This document shows positions 59,001-64,000 of a stretch of DNA of 64,000 nucleotides, piece by piece (the first letter of the stretch is position 1; each line of letters starts with the position of its first letter). Source of the stretch: Pogona vitticeps. Lineage: Eukaryota; Chordata; Lepidosauria; Squamata; Agamidae. The position numbers and the translations under genes are program-made. The notes under the pieces were generated by a model. It was not told the DNA's origin, made no database searches, and saw only the letters and a program-made list of their open reading frames with translations. The DNA lies in assembly GCF_051106095.1 (NCBI RefSeq), contig NC_135786.1, positions 87,208,001 through 87,272,000 of the forward strand, given 5' to 3'.

Positions 59001-62000
59001 ACTTGTTCATTTCTTTCAGTCTTCTGTATTTTCTTCTTTTTCCTTTTAGCCTTTCGTTCCTCTGATGAAGAGGACTCAGCATCTCCCTCCCACTGCTGGA
59101 TTATTTCTGAACCTGCTCTTGATCCTGCTTGAACTTCTAGCTGTAATTTGGTTCTTGCAGCACCTACTATATATAAAAAAGACAGTCACATATGTATCAA
59201 TGCAATGGTTCTTAAGGATTAAGCAGCTACCGCTGATGCTCTGGTTAGTGGTAACCACTGTTGAACACCACAGGTGTAACTTATCCCACCAATATCCTAT
59301 CTATGTGGCACATGCAAAATGCAGTAGAATCTGTCCCCCAGCCTGAAGACATTTCTTGAAAATATGTTTCATCAGTATATGTGGGCCTAGTCAACATTCA
59401 CATAGCATCTACCTTCATTCATGGACTTACACTGGATTGTGCCGCTCTGCAAGCCCACAATCCCCCATTGTGTGATTCCATTGCAGAACATCAGCTATCA
59501 CACATATGCTTCCTAAGAGAAAGTGCCACCCCTTGTGCCAACGTTTTGCAAGTAGAAGAATGCGCAGACGTGACGTAGGGCCTTTTTGTGTTGTAATGAC
59601 ACAGTAACACCCTGGCCCTCATAATGTATTTGAGATAAACTCTCGCAACAATTTCCCTTCCAATGAAGCTTCTCGCTCAGGAATGACACATAATTCTCTA
59701 GCAGCTTATTCTTTAAAAATAAACAGTCTGACTTCATTTATGTCCTTGGGTCCCCAAATATTTCTGGACTACGACTCCCAAAAATCCTGGCCAGCTCAGC
59801 TAATGGTGAAAGCTTCTGGGAGTTTGAGTCCGAGAACACCCGGGGAACCAAGGTTGGGAACCACTGTAAATCTACATTATACATATTCAGTTCTTTCGGC
59901 AGTAGATTTTGAGAACTGACTGCCATGAATTGGTGGGGGAGATGGAAGAGGGCGGAAAAAGAGGGTGCAGTTTTATAAGCACCATAGTAGAGGAAATCAG
60001 ACAAATATTCAAAATCAGGGAATGGGGCATGTTGTGTAAGATGATGGCTGGAATTCTGTTGTGCAGCTCTGAGTGCACAATGGTGATGATGCCACTGGCA
60101 GTGGCAAATGGCTGCTGATTAATGGCTTCCTTTGGTCATTTCCAAACATGCACAACTTCATTGCATTGTATATAAGTTACATGCACCCACAAATCACCTT
60201 TAATCAGTACACCTATAGCAGCACAACAGGATTTCTGCCTGTGTATGGTTCGTGCAATTAAGATTGGGAAAAAAGGTTTAATGTGTATTGTACCTGGTGC
60301 CAAAGTGAGCTTGATTTCACATATTTCCAAAATTTTCGGTAGATACATTTCTTTGAGGAAAACAGCCTCACAGTGTTTCACAGTAAGAATCGTCTGATAT
60401 CCTAGAGCAGGTAGTTCGAAATAAAAGGCAGGTGGCTTTAATATTTTTCCTTCCATGTATTGAAGCTGTTCTTTACGGTTGGAAATGAACTTTTTTGATG
60501 CAAAATCATACTTCATACTTTGCTGCATTGAAAAGAACAACAGCAGATAATGTTTTGGTTAAGGAGAAGAATTTTCAATGCTCAAGAAATTCTAAGATGG
60601 GCCCTTTTTTGAAATGAAACTAGTTGTACTGCAGCATAGTTTTGAAAAAAGGCCTAGGTGCAGCGGACACAGCTAACAACTGTGAAAAGGAATAAATCCA
60701 TCTGATGTACCAATCGTATGGACAGACAGCAGTTTTGAGTTGTTACTGAGACACAGTATTTATTTAACAGTAGCAAATAAACAACTTATCTTGATTCTAT
60801 TAAAAAGGTAAAGGTAAAGGTTCCCCTTGACAATTTTTGTCCAGTCGTGTCCGACTCTAGGGGGCAGTGCTCATCCCCGTTTCCAAGCCATAGAGCCAGC
60901 GTTTGTCCGAAGACAATCTTCCGTGGTCACATGGCCAGTGCGACTTAGACACGGAATGCTGTTACCTTCCCACCGAGGTGGTCCCTATTTATCTACTCGC
61001 ATTTGCATGCTTTCGAACCGCTAGGTTGGTGGGAGCTGGGACAAGTGACGGGCGCTCACTCCGTCACGTGGATTCGATCTTACGATTGCTTGGTCTTCTG
61101 ACCCTGCAGCACAGGCTTCTGCGGTTTAGCCCACAGCGCCACCACGTCCACTTTGATTCTATTAGTTCATTAATTAATTGTGCACTGTCAAGTCAATTGT
61201 GATTTATGGTGACCTTTTCCAGGGTTTCCTAGGCAGAGGGGACTCCAGTGTCTTGAGTACTTTTGGGGCACGCTGGGACTGTGCAGGTTGCCTAAGGCTA
61301 CACAGGCTGGCTTTACTCCTAGGATGCCCAGTGGGGAATCAAACTCCTGAACTCTAGCTCAGCAGCTAGATTCTTAACTCATTAAGCTTTTTGTTAAAAT
61401 TCTATTTCTATCTTTTTATTCTATAACTGGCTGAGGATATTCATTTAAAAGTCCAAGAAAAATAATCAAACATCAGCAGAAAATGGATCTTCTGGTTTAT
61501 GTATTTACAAACTAGTAGACAATACCTGCACAACATCATATTCTTTTGAAAATTTAAAGCTGTGATCCGGAACATCAGATTCCACTTCTGGAAAAATCTG
61601 GAAGATCTTAGCTGAATTGGGTACATCCACACTTCTTGAAATAGCATAAAGTTTAGCCCTGGAAGAACAAGCATAACATATTTTATGTAGGTAATGAATC
61701 AAATATGCAGGTTACAATTTTCTGATGTCCCCTTATCCTGTTCTTAATGTTAATGAAGGATAGAAATAAGAACAGAAGCAATTTAAGATCATAAGCAGGT
61801 GTGTGATTTAGTCAGCTGTTGGTAAAAAGTTTACTGATCATTCCAGAGAACAGGCCAGGCTCTGTGATGCCACAGTGATCCCTTTTACTCTTGGATTCCC
61901 TTGTAGAGAGAGCCGTACTTTGATCTGTAGTCCATTTAGAGTTCATTAGACATGATCCTGAGGTCCTTACGCAGGCAAAAATCTCATCTACTTTATTGCC

Positions 62001-63201
62001 TTGGTAAGAACTGTAAGATCATGGCCACCAAATAACAGAAATTGCTGTAAAGGTATATAAACTTCTAAGGGGGGAAATGCTGGAAGTATGATGATTGGGG
62101 GGGGGAATTTAAAAAAACCCACTGCACAAAATTCTTGAAATATCTATGAGATTAAGAAATGAGAGTTATGTCAGGTTAGCAAACAATGCCTTTTGTTTCT
62201 GATCATGGGGCGTTCTTGGCACTCATTACAAGAACCTTGTAATGAGAGTGAAAGAGGAGAGTGCAAAAAACGGTCTGAAACTCAACATCAAAAAAACTAA
62301 GATCATGGCCACTGGTCCCATCACCTCCTGGGAAATAGAAGGGGAAGATATGGAGGCAGTGTCAAATTTTATCTTCCTGGGCTCCATGATCACTGCAGAT
62401 GGAGACAGCAGCCCTGAAATTAAAAGGCGCCTTCTTCTTGGGAGGAAAGCGATGACAAATCTTGACAGCATCTTGAAAAGCAGAGACATCACCTTGCCAA
62501 CAAAAGTCCGAATAGTCAAAGCTATGGTTTTTCCTGTCGTGATGTATGGAAGTGAGAGCTGGACCATAAAGAAAGCAGACCGCCGAAGAATTGATGCCTT
62601 TGAATTGTGGTGCTGGAGGAGGCTCTTGAGAATCCCCTGGACTGCAAGGAGAACAAACCTATCAGTTCTAAAGGAAATCAACCCTGAATGCTCACTTGAA
62701 GGACAGATCCTGAAGCTGAGGCTCCAGTACTTTGGCCATCTCATGAGAAGAAAAGAGTCCTTGGAAAAAACCTTGATGTTAGGAAGGTGTGATGGCAAGA
62801 GGAGAAGGGGACGACCGAGGATGAGATGGCTGGACAGTGTCTGCGAAGCAACCAACATGAACCTGACACAACTCCGGGAGGCAGTGGAAGACAGGAGGGC
62901 CTGGCGTGCTCTGGTCCATGGGGTCACGAAGAGTCGGACACGACTAAACGACTAAACACACAGCAAACAATGCAATTAGTAATCAGTTGCTAAAATGGTG
63001 ACCCGGCTATTGTACCTGAGATCAAATAATTCCGTCTCTGTTTCAACTGGGATAGTTTCAAATGTCAGGCTTTCCTTGTCCATGTCAATGTTGACATCAA
63101 AATTCACTGGAAGGCCAGTATGGAATTGTACATGGAGTTTAAGACCATTCTGGAAATATGGTGTGTTGATTCCCATCACTGCCACCAAATCAGTACATAC
63201 G
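49917..63201 (-). CDS. VTG: Vitellogenin, 3' part (twelve exons; 5' end beyond window)
   Basis: Exons in gene order are 63016-63201, 61526-61658, 60294-60522, 59003-59166, 57960-58175, 56420-56562, 55514-55652, 53299-53434, 52854-53040, 51589-51683, 50204-50301 and 49922-50078. All phases join into one open frame of about 627 codons. Vitellogenin is the secreted, lipid-carrying yolk precursor made in liver under oestrogen, cut in the oocyte into lipovitellins, phosvitin and smaller pieces. Seen here are the end of lipovitellin-1, a minimal phosvitin segment (ESSSSEERKAKRKKKKIQK), lipovitellin-2 (SPRTCDLILRLPH) and a VWD domain (CGICGRYDAEYEQEYKMPNG). The frame meets TAG at 49917-49919 just past the last exon border. 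Which of the tetrapod vitellogenins this is cannot be decided from the fragment. Confidence 0.94.
50204..50301 (-). CDS. VTG: Vitellogenin exon (VWD domain)
   Basis: 98 bases encoding GYIFINCDKNGFLLKAPENG and IEKLFYDGNNLK, the ...G..L.AP.HG...L.FDG segment of vitellogenin VWD. Confidence 0.93.
50462..50852 (+). mobile_element. TA-flanked MITE with CCGTATTTTTC ends
   Basis: Left CCGTATTTTTCTGTGTATAA and right ATCTTATAAATGAAAAGATACGG-type text are inverted repeats with TA on each side. Sits in a vitellogenin intron, with no coding capacity. Confidence 0.85.
51589..51683 (-). CDS. VTG: Vitellogenin exon (VWD domain)
   Basis: 95 bases encoding DVDVLSSNGHVQMRINGTEI and PEENLPYVSTS. NGT is a possible glycosylation site. 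Donor TCAG|GTATGT. Confidence 0.92.
51880..52109 (+). mobile_element. L2-clade LINE C terminus and 3' end
   Basis: The + strand reads FKRQLKTWIFRQAFPP, the same C-terminal signature as the element at 32216. It is followed by TGTAAGCCGCCCCGAGTAGA and GGGCGGGGTATAAATAAAC. Confidence 0.82.
52110..52154 (+). repeat. (AAAC)n/(AAAT)n tail microsatellite
   Basis: The tail of the preceding LINE, expanded into AAAC then AAAT repeats. Confidence 0.95.
52854..53040 (-). CDS. VTG: Vitellogenin exon (VWD domain start)
   Basis: 187 bases encoding HCSVSEDSVTTFNGVNFQYI, YHVLAWDCSSEMKFLVIAKK and LKIIHIKLANL. C-S-V and the FNG..F pattern mark the beginning of the VWD fold. Confidence 0.95.
53299..53434 (-). 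CDS. VTG: Vitellogenin exon
   Basis: 136 bases encoding VTIYDTNIKFPVSLPVRQHT and PTLVAENLK, the LPLSLP...VLENLKA hinge before the VWD domain. Confidence 0.94.
54144..54449 (+). mobile_element. Tigger-like MITE with internal tandem repeat
   Basis: CAGTGGTGCCTTGCTAGACG and CTTGCAAGGCACCATTG ends, TA on both sides. The inside holds about four copies of a unit of roughly 35 bases built on GACCGATGCTTCGCAAGACT (54250-54365). Confidence 0.87.
55514..55652 (-). CDS. VTG: Vitellogenin exon
   Basis: 139 bases encoding PGTAYMLGWSEVEQKNPPQE and ALVSPRTCDLILRLPH, the highly conserved LTSPRTCD signature. Donor CAT|GTAAAT. Confidence 0.95.
56136..56350 (+). mobile_element. tRNA-derived SINE (squamate type)
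   Basis: Head GGTTAAACCGCTGTACTGCA with GGTTCAATCCC and tail GGCGGCATATAAGCAGCACG, the same family as 1298 and 1893. It ends about 70 bases from a vitellogenin exon. Confidence 0.78.
56420..56562 (-). CDS. VTG: Vitellogenin exon
   Basis: 143 bases encoding YLKWGQDCQDYRIEGNIAYG and FSGYPAMQIKVEWPSIP, the WG..CQ.Y block of the family. Donor GA|GTAAGA in phase 2. Confidence 0.94.
57258..57420 (-). mobile_element. SINE 3' part with RTE-like tail
   Basis: GTGCCGACAAGTCAATTCTGA then CCATGCCTTTCTTCTGGGGC and CACCCTGGGAATGTG follow the 35812 copy, reversed. The tRNA-like head is missing. Confidence 0.65.
57960..58175 (-). CDS. VTG: Vitellogenin exon (start of lipovitellin-2)
   Basis: 216 bases encoding GLTTTLSTIQNDRKRTVFHL, VQVFVSHLNGSKRMKICAEV and SILDYQHAK. 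It corresponds to the GLQTT...W/KICADA segment after phosvitin. A second AG six bases downstream (58169) is a possible alternative acceptor in the same frame. Confidence 0.93.
59003..59166 (-). CDS. VTG: Vitellogenin exon, lipovitellin-1 end and residual phosvitin
   Basis: 164 bases. KLQLEVQAGSRAGSEIIQQW is the family's lipovitellin-1 C terminus. It is followed at once by EGDAESSSSEERKAKRKKKK and IQKTERNEQ, where other vitellogenins begin the long poly-serine phosvitin. Donor CAA|GTCTGT in phase 0, which fits the next exon directly. Confidence 0.9.
59742..59866 (+). mobile_element. hAT MITE in a vitellogenin intron
   Basis: Same body as 13736 and 44636 (GACTACGACTCCCAAAAATC). Right end CAAGGTTGGGAACCACTG is sharp; the left end is worn (CCTTGGGTCCCC). 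Confidence 0.75.
60294..60522 (-). CDS. VTG: Vitellogenin exon
   Basis: 229 bases encoding FYFELPALGYQTILTVKHCE and ICEIKLTLAP, the end of the lipovitellin-1 sheet region. Ends CCAG|GTACAA in phase 1. Confidence 0.92.
60803..61152 (-). mobile_element. Sauria-type SINE, full length, reversed
   Basis: A reversed copy of the 25254 element. GGTAAAGGTAAAGGTTCCCC at the left is its tail and CACAGCGCCACCACGTCC at the right its head. The 12-base duplication TTGATTCTATTA is perfect (60791-60802, 61153-61164), so insertion is recent. Confidence 0.94.
61165..61385 (-). mobile_element. tRNA-derived SINE with RTE-like tail
   Basis: TGTGATTTATGGTGACCTTTT and CACGCTGGGACTGTGCAGG match the 35812 copy. It lies directly beside the Sauria SINE. 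Confidence 0.65.
61526..61658 (-). CDS. VTG: Vitellogenin exon
   Basis: 133 bases encoding AKLYAISRSVDVPNSAKIFQ then IFPEVESDVPD. Its phase is continuous with the exon upstream. Confidence 0.93.
62190..62961 (+). mobile_element. BovB (RTE) LINE, 5'-truncated, with target duplication
   Basis: The + strand has one open frame of 237 codons (62242-62955). It reads GLKLNIKKTKIMATGPITSW, NFIFLGSMITADGD, RRRIDAFELWCWRRLLRIPW and HGVTKSRTRLND, the 3' end of BovB ORF2 past the polymerase core. AGCAAACAATGC flanks it perfectly (62178-62189, 62962-62973). The tail ends CGACTAAACGACTAAACACA. It lies in a vitellogenin intron, and the missing 5' region makes it immobile. Confidence 0.95.
63016..63201 (-). 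CDS. VTG: Vitellogenin exon (lipovitellin-1)
   Basis: 186 bases encoding VCTDLVAVMGINTPYFQNGL and LPVNFDVNIDMDKESLTFET. It matches the conserved MGVNT...HTALPVKFNAKID block of vertebrate vitellogenins. Ends CTCAG|GTACAA. Confidence 0.95.
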
Positions 63202-63879
63202 CTGGGGGAAAAAAAGGAGAAAGGATTAGTTTCCGTACTGGCTTGAATTATACGTACAGGACTCATCACATTTAATCTTAATGGGATAATTACTGAAACA
63301 AACATGAAACAGGTACCACCATTTTTGTCAGAACAGTGTCACTCTTCTACTGAAAGAATGAATAGATTCTGAAACCGAGAACGGTCATAACAAATGCAGT
63401 ACTAGAGACTTTATATCTTCCACTGACAGAAATGTATTTTTGATTTTGAAATTCCTTTCTTCCATGTTCTGGCTTCTGTGAGTAGCATCCACATATGCAA
63501 GTAAACTGTGTAGACAAATGCCTTTTTGTCTTGTGTATTCTGACAATTTGGGGGCTTTTAAAAAAGAAAGGATTAAAGGTGGCAGAATGACGGGATGTGC
63601 AGTTCCCTGATGGCCAATAGGTCAACCAGACAGACAGTCTGTTCTTAGGGAAAGCATAGGTAAATGAGCCATTGTGATTAGAAAATAGCAGGACCCCTTT
63701 GGAAAATAACCATTATGGAAACAGTATACTGTATTGTTTATTCTTCCTCCCCACCAGATGAGGATGACTCGCATTTCGGACAGCTTGTGGCACTGTTTGG
63801 TATGAACTCTTTTCTGGCAAAGAGATGATGCACTGAAAATCATGAACCTGCCTGATCCTGCTCCATACCCACAGCAATC

Positions 63880-64000
63880 CTTCAAGCGTAATTGGACACA
63901 ATCCTCTATCACTGCCTGATTGCACCCTTAGCTGCTCCAAAGGCGGGGGGACTGTGGGGCCCTGTTGATTTTTCTGGATCTCCCAGCAGCTTTTGATACC
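63880..64000 (+). mobile_element. L2/CR1-clade LINE fragment, runs out of the window
   Basis: The last bases read LLIFLDLPAAFDT, the reverse transcriptase motif usually written LLDLSAAFDT. The 5' limit is unclear. Confidence 0.7.

Noticed and set aside
58176-59002. A hidden phosvitin exon
   Set aside because: The - strand shows no run of serine codons anywhere in the interval, and the flanking exons already join in phase.
62226-62927. A 233-codon open frame on the - strand
   Set aside because: It is the mirror of the BovB ORF2 fragment on the + strand, which has the recognisable protein.

Overview
This is genomic DNA from a vertebrate, almost certainly a squamate reptile. It has split genes with GT/AG introns, CpG-rich first exons, a vitellogenin gene (egg-laying lineage), BovB (RTE) LINE sequence, and young Sauria-type SINEs that end in ACCTTT repeats and are flanked by perfect target-site duplications. 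L2/CR1 LINE ends, L1, tRNA-derived SINEs, TA-flanked Tigger-like MITEs and hAT MITEs fill most of the non-coding space. The exact species cannot be read from the sequence.

Layout. (1) 1-9831, + strand: the 3' two thirds of SPATA1, seven exons whose phases join without a break and end in a TAA stop. (2) 14819-23375, - strand: a complete seven-exon di-N-acetylchitobiase gene (CTBS copy 1), convergent with SPATA1. (3) 23.4-33.0 kb: a repeat-rich intergenic block that contains its own local tandem segmental duplication, one copy of which was later split by an LTR-like insertion. (4) 33012-45293, - strand: a second complete seven-exon CTBS gene (copy 2), closer to mammalian CTBS than copy 1. (5) 45.3-49.9 kb: spacer with an L1 fragment nested in an older terminal-inverted-repeat element. 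(6) 49917 to beyond 63201, - strand: the 3' part of a vitellogenin gene, twelve exons that keep one reading frame from the end of lipovitellin-1 to the von Willebrand factor D (VWD) domain. The rest of the gene lies beyond the window.

The genes are unrelated in function. SPATA1 is a coiled-coil sperm protein. CTBS is a lysosomal glycosidase that trims the chitobiose core of N-glycans. Vitellogenin is the liver-made yolk precursor. SPATA1 next to CTBS in convergent orientation is the order I recall from human chromosome 1p22, so the gene order looks conserved.

Main points for a second look: (a) the vitellogenin has almost no phosvitin, since the place of the long serine tract holds only a short SSSSEE stretch followed by a Lys/Arg block; (b) the same gene appears to stop right after the VWD domain, with a conserved cysteine replaced and no C-terminal Cys-rich exon found downstream; (c) CTBS is tandemly duplicated with both copies open, and copy 1 has a rebuilt, shorter exon 6 loop, a lost glycosylation site and a new N terminus; (d) several mobile-element insertions can be dated relative to one another from empty sites and target duplications.
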